Shown here: piece by piece, positions 53,165 through 62,649 of the stretch
Position numbering within the stretch: position 1 is the first letter of the stretch
How the letters are laid out: each line of letters begins with the position of its first letter
DNA from: Thioalkalivibrio thiocyanodenitrificans ARhD 1
GTDB lineage: Bacteria > Pseudomonadota > Gammaproteobacteria > Ectothiorhodospirales > Ectothiorhodospiraceae
NCBI RefSeq assembly: GCF_000378965.1
Contig: NZ_KB900536.1
Span: 127,001 to 191,000, forward strand
Direction: 5' to 3'
DNA: 64,000 nt
Notes under the pieces: model-generated
Database searches by the model: none
What the model was told of the DNA's origin: nothing
The model's input: the letters and a program-made list of their open reading frames with translations, nothing else
Program-made: the position numbers and the translations under genes

Positions 53165-53593
53165 TCAGCGCTTCCCGGGGGTCCCGGTGCGCAGGCGCTC
53201 CTCCTGCGCGCGCAGTTCCGGCGTCAATGCCTCGCCAAAGTCCTCCGGTTCGAACACCTGGCGGATCTCGATCTCGGCCTCCGAGCCGGGCATGGGGTTG
53301 GGGCAGCGCTTCACCCACTCGATGGCCTCCTCCTTGGACCTGACCTGCCAAAGCCAGTAACCCGCGATCAGTTCTTTGGTCTCGCTGAACGGGCCGTCGA
53401 TGACCGTGCGCCGGTCGCCGGCAAAGCGCACGCGTGCGCCCTTGCTGCTTGGCTGCAGCCCTTCACCGGCCAGGAGAATGCCGGCCCGGGCCAGTTCCTC
53501 GTTGTACCTTCCCATCGCCTCCAGCAGTTCCCGGCTCGGCAGCCTGCCGGCCTCGGAATCCCTGCTCGCCTTCACAATGATCATGAATCGCAT
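53165..53593 (-). CDS. YciI/DGPF-domain protein
   Basis: The 142-residue product is a dimeric alpha/beta-barrel type domain. It begins MRFMIIVKASRDSEAG, with EAMGRYNEELARAGILLAGE, the DGPFSETKELIAGYWLW motif and VRSKEEAIEWVKRCPNP. This is the YCII-related (DGPF) family; members often sit beside ECF sigma factor genes, but here a methyltransferase is next. The biochemical role is unknown. It probably has its own promoter in the short gap to the methyltransferase stop. Confidence 0.9.
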   Translation of the reverse strand: MRFMIIVKASRDSEAGRLPSRELLEAMGRYNEELARAGILLAGEGLQPSSKGARVRFAGDRRTVIDGPFSETKELIAGYWLWQVRSKEEAIEWVKRCPNPMPGSEAEIEIRQVFEPEDFGEALTPELRAQEERLRTGTPGKR

Positions 53594-53667
53594 GCTCGTC
53601 TCTTCGCGGATTGTGCCATTACCAACCTGTCGAACGGCCGGGCACCGATTCGACAGGTAACCGCCCG

Positions 53668-54480
53668 CTATGCCCGCGTCGCCACGGTCAGGAGATAGGT
53701 ATTCTCGATCACCGCGGTACCGTCGGTGGCGCGGTTGTAGCGGTGGAACACCGCCCCGAGGTCCTCCTGCAGTCGTTCCCTTCCGCCCTTGCCGACTGCG
53801 CGGATCGCCGGACCGAAGTACGTCAGGAACAGATCCACGGCATGATCCACCGACCGGTAATACTGCAGTGCCGTGCGCTTCTCGCTCTCGATCGAGCGCG
53901 TGCCATCACCCAGCAACTCCGCCAGCCCGGCATCGGTCCCCCAGCGAAGCGGCGGCTTCACGCCGGGCGGAGGCGGCACGTACCTGGCATTGGTCGCAAA
54001 GAAATCACCGCTCCAGCCCTCGGGGACCGGCGTCGCCAGTCCGATGCGGCCGCCGGGCCTGCAGACACGCAGCATCTCGCGGGCCGCCTTCTCCTGGTCC
54101 GGGGCGAACTGCATGCCATACACCGAGAGCACCACGTCGAAACTTCCGTCGGCAAACGGCAGGGACTGCGCATCCCCCACCTGGAACACCGCATCCAGAT
54201 CGTCTGCCTCCGCCCGCCTTCGGGCACGATCGATCAGCTCGGGGACGTAATCGATGCCGGTGACCTCGCAATACCTTCGTGCCGCCACCAGTGCCGCGGT
54301 CCCGCTGCCGCACGCGATATCCAGCACCCGCTGTCCGCCATGGGGATCCACGGCCTCACACAGCGCTTCGGCCATGCAGACGTTCTGGCGGGCAATCTGA
54401 TGAAAGTCACCCGTGGCCCAGGTCTCCTTCTGCTTCGCCGTAACGGCATCCAGATCGACGGTGTTGCCTGCTTCGCTCAT
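53668..54480 (-). CDS. Class I SAM-dependent methyltransferase
   Basis: The 270-residue product begins MSEAGNTVDLDAVTAKQKET. It has the SAM motif VLDIACGSGTAALVAARRY (about residues 50-68), the acidic VTGIDYVPELIDRARRRAEA segment, DAQSLPFADGSFDVVLSVYG and LRVCRPGGRIGLATP, the UbiE-like type 11 fold. The start at 54480 has a strong GGAGGAAA ribosome site. The substrate cannot be inferred; ubiquinone synthesis proper is unlikely because ubiE partners are absent. Confidence 0.88.
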   Translation of the reverse strand: MSEAGNTVDLDAVTAKQKETWATGDFHQIARQNVCMAEALCEAVDPHGGQRVLDIACGSGTAALVAARRYCEVTGIDYVPELIDRARRRAEADDLDAVFQVGDAQSLPFADGSFDVVLSVYGMQFAPDQEKAAREMLRVCRPGGRIGLATPVPEGWSGDFFATNARYVPPPPGVKPPLRWGTDAGLAELLGDGTRSIESEKRTALQYYRSVDHAVDLFLTYFGPAIRAVGKGGRERLQEDLGAVFHRYNRATDGTAVIENTYLLTVATRA

Positions 54481-54728
54481 GGGAGTTTCCTCCTTCGCTT
54501 CCGAGGCGGGAACTGCTGACCTGCTGATGGCGATCGGCATGCCCGCCGTCCCGTGCTTGCGTGCGGCGGGGAAGACCCGCCTCCGTGGGTATGACATGCC
54601 GGAATGCGAGAACTGCCGCCGAACCCGTCCTCATTCCATCCGGTTTATGACGAACTCACCCTGGACATATCGATCATTCGAATCCCGCAAGGATCCTCGC
54701 GATCGACGCGTTGGTATCCGGAGAAGGG

Positions 54729-55148
54729 CTACCCCGCCCCGTCCGCTGCCGGATCGGGAAGCCCGCTGTAGACGGCCTCGTCATCGGGCATGATGCGCTC
54801 CCGCACCACGCGCCATTTGCCGTCGGCCTCCTGTTCCAGCAGCACCTCCAGCCCGTGGCTCACGATAGTGCCGTCGGCGGCCTCCACCCGCTCCCGGGTC
54901 TGGAACATGATGCGCGTGTCGGTGCTGACCGTCATGCGAAGGCCCTGGTACCTCACTGACTTGAGCAGGCCTTCCTTGAACTCGTGCTCGCACTGGCGGG
55001 CCCAGTCCTCGTAGCCGATGACGTCGAAGCCGGAGATGCCGTGCACCTGCACGCGCTTCGAGACGAGGTCCATGTGGGCCTCGTAATCCAGGGCCCGGGC
55101 GGTGCGTTCAACCGCGTCGAGCCATTGAAGGACGATTTCCCGGGACAT
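54729..55148 (-). CDS. SnoaL/NTF2-like domain protein
   Basis: The 139-residue product begins MSREIVLQWLDAVERTARAL and has DYEAHMDLVSKRVQVHGISG, GYEDWARQCEHEFKEGLL and a beta-strand end (VSHGLEVLLEQEADGKWRVV), the cone-shaped alpha+beta fold of SnoaL/NTF2-like proteins. Start at 55148 with GGAG six bases upstream; an ATG five codons earlier has none. The function is unknown. It ends well before the methyltransferase gene, with 248 bases without a gene between them. Confidence 0.75.
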   Translation of the reverse strand: MSREIVLQWLDAVERTARALDYEAHMDLVSKRVQVHGISGFDVIGYEDWARQCEHEFKEGLLKSVRYQGLRMTVSTDTRIMFQTRERVEAADGTIVSHGLEVLLEQEADGKWRVVRERIMPDDEAVYSGLPDPAADGAG

Positions 55149-55203
55149 GTTGTTCTCCGTCATGGGGGCATTGTGGCAGGGGCGGCGGCCGGGGGCCACG
55201 GAG

Positions 55204-56541
55204 TCATCCGCGCACGAACAGGGCCATGGATTCCACGTGGCTGGTGTGCGGGAACATGTCCATGACCCCGGCGGCCTCCAGGCGGTAGCCGTGGGTGTTG
55301 ACCAGGATGTCCGCGTCCCGTGCCAGGGTGGCGGGATTGCAGGACACGTACACCACGCGGTCCGCCCCGACCCGCCCGGGCAGATCCAGCACGCCTGCCG
55401 CCCCCGCCCTGGGGGGGTCCAGCAGCACGGCGTCGTAGCGCGCCTGCGCCCAGGGGCTGTCGTGCATGCTCGACGCCAGGTCAGCGGCGTGGAAATCCAC
55501 GTTGTCGATGCCGTTGAGGCCGGCGTTCTCCCGGGCCCGGGCCACCATGGCCGCCTCCCCCTCCACGCCGGTCACGTGACCGGCCCGCCGGGCGAGGGGC
55601 AGGCTGAAGTTGCCCAGGCCGCAGAACAGGTCCAGCACCCGGTCACCGGGCCCGGTCTCCAGCAGGTCGATGGCCCGGGCCACCATCGCGCGGTTGATGT
55701 CGCGGTTCACCTGGATGAAATCCAGCGGACCGAAAGGCACCCGCACGTCGAAATCCGGATGGGCGTAGACCAGCGGCCCGGGCTCGGCCGGCCACAGGCG
55801 GTGCACCGTGTCAGGGCCCTTGGGTTGCAGCCAGACCTGCACGCCCTCGTCCCGGGCGAAGGCCGTCAGGCGTTCCCGGTCGGCATCGCTCAGGGGCTTG
55901 AGATGGCGAAACACCAGCGCCGTGCGGTCGGCGTCGTCCACGGCCACCTCCACCTGGGGAATCCGGTCCCGGGCAGCCATGGCGGTGATCAGATCCCGCA
56001 ATGCACGGATGCGCCGACCCACGGACGGGTGCAGCACCTCGCAACCCCCGATGTCCGCCAGGAAATGGCTGTAGCGCTCCCGGAATCCCACCAGCACGCC
56101 GCCCTTCTTCGGTACATGCCTGGCACTGAGCCGGGCCTTGCGCCGGTAGCCCCAGGGTTCACCCCGGATGGGCGCCACGATGCGTTCCGGCCGCACCCGA
56201 CCCACGCGTTCAAGGACCTCCAGCACCGCCCGCTGCTTGGCCTGGATCTGGGCATCGGCGCCCATGTGCTGCAGGCTGCAGCCGCCGCAGACGCTGAAAT
56301 GGGGGCACCGGGGTTCCACCCGCTCCGGCGCGGCCTCGATGATCTCCACCGGCGCCGCCTCGTCGTAACGCCGGTGACAGGCCACGTAACGGGCCCTGAC
56401 CCGTTCGCCGGGCAGTGCGCCGTCCACGAACACCGTCTTGCCTGAGACCCGGGCCACCCCGCGCCCCTCGTGGGTGAGGGATTCGATCATGACCTCCACC
56501 GGCGCGGCGGGCACCGGCGCCGGACGTGCCCTGCGGCCCAT
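55204..56541 (-). CDS. rlmD: 23S rRNA (uracil-1939-C5)-methyltransferase RlmD
   Basis: RlmD methylates U1939 of 23S rRNA. The 445-residue product has an N-terminal TRAM domain (VMIESLTHEGRGVARVSGKT), the iron-sulfur cysteines in CPHFSVCGGCSLQHM, motif DLFCGLGNFSLPLARR, LLDPPRAGAAG and the catalytic cysteine in VVYVSCNPATLARD near residue 400. The start ATG shares one base with the exonuclease stop. The stop lies 55 bases before the SnoaL-like gene start. The order rlmD, exonuclease, cysM and the nearby barA resembles other gammaproteobacteria. Confidence 0.95.
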   Translation of the reverse strand: MGRRARPAPVPAAPVEVMIESLTHEGRGVARVSGKTVFVDGALPGERVRARYVACHRRYDEAAPVEIIEAAPERVEPRCPHFSVCGGCSLQHMGADAQIQAKQRAVLEVLERVGRVRPERIVAPIRGEPWGYRRKARLSARHVPKKGGVLVGFRERYSHFLADIGGCEVLHPSVGRRIRALRDLITAMAARDRIPQVEVAVDDADRTALVFRHLKPLSDADRERLTAFARDEGVQVWLQPKGPDTVHRLWPAEPGPLVYAHPDFDVRVPFGPLDFIQVNRDINRAMVARAIDLLETGPGDRVLDLFCGLGNFSLPLARRAGHVTGVEGEAAMVARARENAGLNGIDNVDFHAADLASSMHDSPWAQARYDAVLLDPPRAGAAGVLDLPGRVGADRVVYVSCNPATLARDADILVNTHGYRLEAAGVMDMFPHTSHVESMALFVRG

Positions 56542-57326
56542 CAGCCCTTGTGCCCCGCCTGCCATGCCTCCAGGAAGGCGCCCAGGTGTGCCTCGGGGGA
56601 TTCGGCCAGCATCCGGCGCACGCGCGCCAGTTCCTCCTCCAGGGCCTGCTCCGTGAGCCGGCCCCGCAGGTGCTCGAAGCGCAGGTACACCAGGTAGGTG
56701 TTGAGCACGTCGGTCTCGCAGTAGTTGCGGATGCCGCGGATGTCCCCGGCGAGGTACGCATCCCAGACCTTCGCGCCGCTCATGCCCATCTTGCCGGGGA
56801 AGCCGAGCAGGCTCGCCACCTCGTCCAGGGGCGCATTGGCGCGCATCTGGAACCCCGCCAGTACATCCATCAGGTCCAGGTGGCGCCAGTGGTAGCGGGA
56901 GAGATAGTTGTTGTACCGGAACTCCCGGTCGTCATCGCCCGTGTCCCAGTAGCGCGGCGCGCTGATGCCGTGCAGCAGGGCGCGGTAATGGATCACCGGC
57001 AGATCGAACCCGCCGCCGTTCCAGGTGACCAGCGTCGGGGTGTAGCGCTCCACCCCTTCGAAGAATCGGGCGAGCAGTTCCTTCTCGGGTGCGTCCTCCT
57101 CGCCCAGGGACCACACGGCCAGCCGGTCCCGGGTGGCCAGCACCACGGAAATCGCCACGATGCGGTGCAGATGCAGGGCGAGAAACTCGCTGCCCGTCTT
57201 CTGCACCCGCAGCTGGGTGAGCGCCCGGGCGGTGTCCTCGTCTGAGAGCCCCTGAAACCCGTGAATCCGGCGCCCGCCTTCCACGTCCGGCACGGTTTCG
57301 ATGTCGAATACCATCACCGGCGTCAT
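56541..57326 (-). CDS. Predicted 3'-5' exonuclease, PolB-like
   Basis: The 261-residue product is a DEDD-type exonuclease: VMVFDIETVPD (first Asp and Glu), LVTWNGGGFDLPVIHYRALL (second Asp) and RNYCETDVLNTYLVYLRFEH (last Asp with Tyr). It matches the PolB-associated predicted exonuclease family. The role is unknown, presumably DNA or RNA end trimming. It overlaps cysM by four bases and rlmD by one base, so the three form a tight operon. Confidence 0.92.
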   Translation of the reverse strand: MTPVMVFDIETVPDVEGGRRIHGFQGLSDEDTARALTQLRVQKTGSEFLALHLHRIVAISVVLATRDRLAVWSLGEEDAPEKELLARFFEGVERYTPTLVTWNGGGFDLPVIHYRALLHGISAPRYWDTGDDDREFRYNNYLSRYHWRHLDLMDVLAGFQMRANAPLDEVASLLGFPGKMGMSGAKVWDAYLAGDIRGIRNYCETDVLNTYLVYLRFEHLRGRLTEQALEEELARVRRMLAESPEAHLGAFLEAWQAGHKG

Positions 57327-58213
57327 GCGGGAAACACCCCGGTGGAGATGTAGCGGTCGCCCCGGTCGCAGATGATGGACACGATCACCGCGTTTTCCAG
57401 CTCCCGCGAAAGGCGCAGGGCGGCGGCCACGGCCCCCCCGGAGGACACGCCGCAGAAGATCCCCTCCCGCGCGGCCAGGAGCCGCATGGTGTCCTCGGCC
57501 TCCGGCTGGGTCACCTCCAGGGTGCGGTCCACGCGGAAATCCTCGAAGATGCCCGGCAGGTAGGCCTCGGGCCAGCGCCGGATGCCCGGGATGCTCGCGC
57601 CCTCGGCAGGCGTCACGCCGACGACCTCGACGGACGGGTCCTGTTCCTTGAGATAGCGCGAAGTGCCCATGATGGTGCCGGTGGTCCCCATGGCGCTGAC
57701 GAAATGAGTGATGCCGCCGCGGGTGTCCCGCCAGATCTCGGGGCCTGTGCCCTCGTAGTGGGACAGCGGGTTGTCCGGGTTGGAGAACTGGTCGAGCACC
57801 CGCCCCCTGCCTTCCGCCTCCATCTGTTTGGCCAGATCACGGGCACCCTCCATGCCCTGTTCGCGGCTCACCAGGATGATCTCCGCACCGAACGCCTTCA
57901 TGGAGGCGCGGCGCTCGGCACTCATGTTCTCCGGCATGATGAGCACCATGCGATAGCCCTTCATGGCCGCCACCATGGCCAGCGCGATGCCTGTGTTGCC
58001 GCTGGTGGCCTCCACCAGGGTGTCGCCGGGGCGGATGTCGCCGCGCTCCTCGGCCTTGCGGATCATGCCCAGCGCCGGGCGGTCCTTCACCGATCCGGCG
58101 GGATTGTTGCCTTCGAGTTTCACCAGTATGGTGTTGGATGTCTCCCCCGGCAGGCGTTGCAGGCGCACGAGGGGGGTATTGCCGACACAGGATTCCAGGG
58201 TGGGATAGGTCAT
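57323..58213 (-). CDS. cysM: Cysteine synthase B
   Basis: CysM makes cysteine (or S-sulfocysteine from thiosulfate) from O-acetylserine. The 296-residue fold type II PLP enzyme begins TYPTLESCVGNTPLVRLQRL. It has the PLP lysine in NPAGSVKDRPALGMI, the loop EATSGNTGIALAMVAA and SAMGTTGTIMGTSRYL. Its length and N-terminus fit CysM more than CysK. Thiosulfate use would suit a sulfur-oxidising host. It is divergent from the barA gene over about 275 bases. Confidence 0.94.
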   Translation of the reverse strand: MTYPTLESCVGNTPLVRLQRLPGETSNTILVKLEGNNPAGSVKDRPALGMIRKAEERGDIRPGDTLVEATSGNTGIALAMVAAMKGYRMVLIMPENMSAERRASMKAFGAEIILVSREQGMEGARDLAKQMEAEGRGRVLDQFSNPDNPLSHYEGTGPEIWRDTRGGITHFVSAMGTTGTIMGTSRYLKEQDPSVEVVGVTPAEGASIPGIRRWPEAYLPGIFEDFRVDRTLEVTQPEAEDTMRLLAAREGIFCGVSSGGAVAAALRLSRELENAVIVSIICDRGDRYISTGVFPA

Positions 58214-58488
58214 GTACTCGCAGGGACCGTGCAGGAACGTGGGCGGACATTATAAACAAGACCGGGGGATACGTCCTGAACGCCCCCGGGCATCTCCAAC
58301 GGCGATAACATGGTGGGCATCATGCTGACCATCGATCGCACAGGGACCCCGTCCACCGGCGGCCCGGAGACCCGGGACCGCGCGGCGATGCCGCTCACGG
58401 CGCGCGCGCCGCCGGTACGGGCGGGTACGCGGTTCCAGCGGACCTGTTGTGCGGTGCCTGACGGGCGCATGCGGCTGCGGCGGGCGCC

Positions 58489-61251
58489 ATGAGCCGGTCC
58501 TGGCGCATCAAGCACCGGCTGTTCATCCTGGCACTGCTGCCCGCGGTGGTGGTGGGTATCGTGCTCACCGCCTACTGGTCCATGCTCAAGGTCCAGGAAC
58601 TGGAAAGCCGGCTGGTCACCCGTGGCAACACCATCGCGGGCTTTCTGGCGCCGGTGGTGGCCCACGGTGTCACCTCGGGCAATGACGCGCTGGTCCGTTC
58701 CGTCGCCGCACACATGCGCTCCCAACCGGACCTGGTGGCGATCCGCGTCTTCGATCGGCACGGCAACCCGATCTACACGCACGTGCAGGAACCCCCGCCG
58801 TCCCGGCGGCTGCATGTGCTGTCGGAACGGCTGTTCGGGCACGGCACGCGGGCATTCGAGGCACCCGTCCTGTCGGGCGGCCCGGGTGACATCGGACACA
58901 ACGGCGGTCCCGTCGACACCGGGGCCGGCGAACCCCGGCAGGTCATCGGACAGGTCCGTATATCCCTGTCCACGATCCCCACCGCGATCAAGCAGACGGA
59001 GTGGATACTGCGCAGCATCGCGATCATCCTCGGCCTGCTGGCGATCACCGCGGTGATCGCCAGCCGCCTGGAGCGCCCGCTGTCGCGGACGCTGGAGGAG
59101 ATGGCGGACACGGTGCATCGCATCGGCAGGGGGGAACTGGACGCGCGCCTCCCCGTGCGCGGAGGCGGGGAACTGGAGGTACTGGCCAACGGCATCAACC
59201 GCATGGTGGAGAACCTTCGCCAGGCCCATGCCCGCATGACCGCCCGCGTCCAGGCCTCCACCCGGGACCTGCAGGATCAGCTCAAGCTCATCGACGAGAA
59301 GAACCGCGCCCTGACCGTTGCGCGCACGCAGGCCGAGGAAGCCAACGTCAAGAAATCCCGTCTGCTCGCCAACATCAGCCACGAACTGCGCACGCCCCTG
59401 AGCGCCATCCAGGGTTACACCGAACTGCTCGCGCAGCAGGGCAACCTGGACGAACGCCAGCAGGGGTGGCTAGGGATCATCAATGCATCCAGCCGGGACA
59501 CGCTCAAGCTGGTCAACGAACTCCTGGACGTGTCGCGGCTGGAATCCGGGCGCATGAGCATCCACAAGGCGCAGTTCGACCTGGGCCAGTGTCTTGCGGA
59601 GGTCATCGGCATCTGCCGCCGTTCCGCCCATGGACGCCGGGCGGACGTCACCCTGCTGATGGATCCGCAGACGCCCGAGCGCATCAGTTCCGACAACCTG
59701 CGCTTCAAGCAGGTCATCACCAACGTCCTGAGCAATGCACTGAAGTTCACCCGCGACGGACGCGTAAACATCCACACCGGGGTGCGCAGTGCCGACGGGC
59801 GCCGGCAGCTGGAGATCGGCGTGCGCGATTTCGGGCCGGGCATCAACCGGGACGACCTGTTCCACATCTTCGAGCCGTTCTTCCAGGCCGGTCAGGCGCA
59901 CACCGAAAGGCCAGGCGGCGGTGCCGGGCTCGGCCTGAGCATCACCCGCGGCATCGTGGGCCTGCTGGGTGGCCGGATCACGGTGGACAGCACCCCGGGC
60001 ACGGGCAGTCTGTTCACCATCTTCCTGCCGCTCGACGACGCCGACGTACCCCCGGCCGTTCCCTTATCGCCCCGCTCCGTGGACAGGGTGGCGGTATGGA
60101 GCGACGACCCCGAGATTCAACGGGCGCTGCTCGAGACGCTGGAAGTCATGCGTCTGTCTGCCCATGCCTGCCGGGACCAGGAAACGTATCTCCGGTACCT
60201 GGGCACCCATGCGCGCGACCTCGGTATCGTCTGGGTGGGCGAACTGCCGGATCACGCACTGACGCAGTTCAGGGATCACCCCGACCCATGTGCCCGCACC
60301 CTGCTGGCACGCCGCACGGGCCTCGGCAGGGAGACCATGGACACGCTGGCCGCGCAGGGGGCACACCTGATACCGCTGACCGTGTCGGTGCCCGCCCTTG
60401 ACCGGGCGATTCGGGACATGACACGGCCCGGCGGGGCGGACACGCGGCGGACCGCGGCGGCGGACCCGGGGCATGCCCGACTTGACGGTTACCGGTTCCT
60501 GGTGGCCGATGACAATACGGTCAACCGGCGCCTGCTCACCGAACTGATCCAGCGCCACGGCGGCAAGGTGGAACAGGCCGGAGACGGCGACGCGGCCGTG
60601 CGCGCCCACCGGGCGAATCCGCCCGATCTGGTGTTCATGGATGTGCACATGCCGGGCAAGGACGGCATGGCCGCGCTGGAGGAGATCCGCGCCGCGGACG
60701 CCACCGCACGCGTGGTGGCCGTCACCGCCGATCTCCGCCCCGAGATGCATATCGCGCTGCTTCAGCATGGCTTCGACAACGTGCTCTACAAGCCGGTCTC
60801 CGAGGATGATCTGCTCGCCTGCGTGGAGGACGCGCCGCATGACCGCCCCCGGGCGCCTGGGCGCACCGGGGGGGACGTGTTCGACGCGCACCAGCCGGTC
60901 CATGACAACGAGATCGCCCTGCAGCGGGCGGGCGGCAACCCTCGGCTGGCCAGGGACATGCTGCAGATGCTGATCCGGGACGTGGAACGGGTGCGCGCGC
61001 AATTGGGCCGGGGCACGACCGATGCGGAAACCCTGGGGGACACGGTACACCGCATCCATGGCGGTGCCCGCTGCTGCGGCACCGTGCGCCTCGCCGCCCG
61101 CAGTCATGCGCTGGAGGCGGCACTCAAGGGCGGGCAGCCGGATCGCCTGGAGGCGCTGAAGGATGCATGGATCGGGGAACTGGATGCGCTGCTGGAACAG
61201 GGTGACGCCCTGTTGCGATCCCTGGAGGACATGGCGTCGAGCACCGACTGA
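58489..61251 (+). CDS. barA: BarA-type hybrid sensor histidine kinase
   Basis: The 920-residue inner-membrane phosphorelay kinase has two membrane segments (about 10-30 and 163-185) around a periplasmic loop, then HAMP. HisKA follows with H298 (LANISHELRTPLSAIQGY), then the ATPase domain (NVLSNALKF, RDFGPGI, GAGLGLSIT). A degenerate receiver (about 525-640) has no phospho-acceptor Asp. An intact receiver has D718 (VFMDVHMPGKDG), and an HPt domain has H854 (TVHRIHGGARCCG). In relatives BarA phosphorylates UvrY/GacA and drives csrB-type RNAs; the regulator is not in this window. Length and neighbours (cysM, rlmD) fit. Confidence 0.93.
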   Translation: MSRSWRIKHRLFILALLPAVVVGIVLTAYWSMLKVQELESRLVTRGNTIAGFLAPVVAHGVTSGNDALVRSVAAHMRSQPDLVAIRVFDRHGNPIYTHVQEPPPSRRLHVLSERLFGHGTRAFEAPVLSGGPGDIGHNGGPVDTGAGEPRQVIGQVRISLSTIPTAIKQTEWILRSIAIILGLLAITAVIASRLERPLSRTLEEMADTVHRIGRGELDARLPVRGGGELEVLANGINRMVENLRQAHARMTARVQASTRDLQDQLKLIDEKNRALTVARTQAEEANVKKSRLLANISHELRTPLSAIQGYTELLAQQGNLDERQQGWLGIINASSRDTLKLVNELLDVSRLESGRMSIHKAQFDLGQCLAEVIGICRRSAHGRRADVTLLMDPQTPERISSDNLRFKQVITNVLSNALKFTRDGRVNIHTGVRSADGRRQLEIGVRDFGPGINRDDLFHIFEPFFQAGQAHTERPGGGAGLGLSITRGIVGLLGGRITVDSTPGTGSLFTIFLPLDDADVPPAVPLSPRSVDRVAVWSDDPEIQRALLETLEVMRLSAHACRDQETYLRYLGTHARDLGIVWVGELPDHALTQFRDHPDPCARTLLARRTGLGRETMDTLAAQGAHLIPLTVSVPALDRAIRDMTRPGGADTRRTAAADPGHARLDGYRFLVADDNTVNRRLLTELIQRHGGKVEQAGDGDAAVRAHRANPPDLVFMDVHMPGKDGMAALEEIRAADATARVVAVTADLRPEMHIALLQHGFDNVLYKPVSEDDLLACVEDAPHDRPRAPGRTGGDVFDAHQPVHDNEIALQRAGGNPRLARDMLQMLIRDVERVRAQLGRGTTDAETLGDTVHRIHGGARCCGTVRLAARSHALEAALKGGQPDRLEALKDAWIGELDALLEQGDALLRSLEDMASSTD

Positions 61252-61508
61252 AGGTCGACGCGATCCGTACACGATCCCCGGGAATGCTGCTCTGGCGCTC
61301 ACCGGTGCGCCCGCGGGCCCGCATAGCTCACCACCCTTCTACTGCGGCCGCCGATCTGCGCACTGTGGCGGGGCGTACTCGCTTCGAACGGTGGTGAGAT
61401 ATGCGTGCCAGGGCAACGCGTTCCGAATGCACGTTTCAGGCGGGAGCCTGGATCCCTGCCGAACAACGCACGGCCATCTCGCGAGGAGACGAAGACCGGG
61501 TGAACCGC

Positions 61509-61892
61509 TCAATCACCCAGGAGCATGACGAAGGCCAGCGCGTATGCCCGTTCGTCGGCCAGGCTGATTCGGGACCCGGTCACGCCCAGGCGCCGGGCCG
61601 TGTCTTCGGCCCGGCCGGAAAACACCAGCACGGGCCGCCCCCGGCCGTCATGGTCCACGCCCACGTCCGCGAAGCGCATGTGCGCCCCCACCCCGACGCC
61701 CAGGGCCTTGCTGACCGCTTCCTTGGCGGCAAAACGCCGCGCCAGGAACGCCGCGGGCGCGGCGTTGCCATGATAGCCGGGCCATTCCACCGGGTGCAGG
61801 ATCCGGCGCGCGAAGCGCTCGCCGTGACGGGTCAGCAGCCGCTCCACCCGGGCGATGCTCACCAGATCCGTACCGATGCCCAGCACCGTCAT
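61509..61892 (-). CDS. acpS: Holo-[acyl-carrier-protein] synthase
   Basis: AcpS transfers phosphopantetheine from CoA to ACP. The 127-residue product has GIGTDLVSIARVERLLTRHG (metal Asp at the start) and FLARRFAAKEAVSKALGVG (catalytic Glu and Lys), the two family signatures. Start at ATG 61892; nine upstream codons overlap the end of pdxJ. It lies ten bases after pdxJ, the standard era-recO-pdxJ-acpS order. The 257 bases after it, towards barA, hold nothing that I recognise. Confidence 0.96.
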   Translation of the reverse strand: MTVLGIGTDLVSIARVERLLTRHGERFARRILHPVEWPGYHGNAAPAAFLARRFAAKEAVSKALGVGVGAHMRFADVGVDHDGRGRPVLVFSGRAEDTARRLGVTGSRISLADERAYALAFVMLLGD

Positions 61893-61902
61893 GGCCGGTC
61901 CG

Positions 61903-62649
61903 TCACGCGCGGGCCGCATCCATGGCCGCGCGCATGTCCCGCACGGCGGCGGTGATCCCGGAGAAGATGGCGCGTGCCACGATGGAGTGACCGATGTTCA
62001 GTTCGTGCAGCACCGGGATGGCGGCCACGGGACCCACGTTGTAGTAATCGAGACCATGACCGGCGTTGATCACCAGGCCCAGCTCACGGCCGTGGGCGGC
62101 GGCCGACCGGATGCGCGCCAGCTCGGCGTCCCGGGCGGCGCCCGGCGCGGCATTGGCGTAGGCACCGGTATGGAGTTCCACCACAGGCGCGCCAATGCGC
62201 CGGGCCGCGTCCAGGTGCGCCGGTTCCGGCTCCACGAACAGCGACACCTCAATGCCCGCCTCCACCAGCGGCGCGCAGAAGGCCCGGAGACGCGTCTCCC
62301 CGCCCAGCACGTGGAGACCCCCCTCGGTGGTGAGTTCCTCCCGGCGTTCGGGCACGATGCAGCAGGCCTCGGGCCGGACCCTGAGGGCGATGCCCTGCAT
62401 CTCCGGGGTGGCAGCCATCTCCAGGTTCATGCCCGTGCGGATGCGTTCCCGCAGCACCTCCACGTCACGGTCCTGGATGTGGCGGCGGTCCTCGCGCAGG
62501 TGCAGGGTGATGATGTCCGCACCCGCCGCCTCCACCAGGCGTACGGCCTCCTCCAGATCGGGGTAAGGCGTACCCCGGGCCTGGCGGATGGTGGCGATAT
62601 GATCGATGTTCACACCCAGGCGCAGGTGTGTGTCGGCATCAGGCGTCAT
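61903..62649 (-). CDS. pdxJ: Pyridoxine 5'-phosphate synthase
   Basis: PdxJ closes the ring of pyridoxine 5'-phosphate from deoxyxylulose 5-phosphate and 3-amino-1-hydroxyacetone phosphate. The 248-residue TIM barrel begins [20 protein letters not shown] and has [30 protein letters not shown] and [13 protein letters not shown], all family signatures. The ATG at 62649 lies 11 bases inside the end of recO. DXP is shared with the isoprenoid route (Dxr, 27.3 kb). Confidence 0.97.
   Translation of the reverse strand: MTPDADTHLRLGVNIDHIATIRQARGTPYPDLEEAVRLVEAAGADIITLHLREDRRHIQDRDVEVLRERIRTGMNLEMAATPEMQGIALRVRPEACCIVPERREELTTEGGLHVLGGETRLRAFCAPLVEAGIEVSLFVEPEPAHLDAARRIGAPVVELHTGAYANAAPGAARDAELARIRSAAAHGRELGLVINAGHGLDYYNVGPVAAIPVLHELNIGHSIVARAIFSGITAAVRDMRAAMDAARA

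Noticed and set aside
58310-58492. A 60-codon plus-strand frame before barA
   Set aside because: No convincing ribosome site and no recognisable protein features; it ends just inside the barA start and probably is leader sequence.
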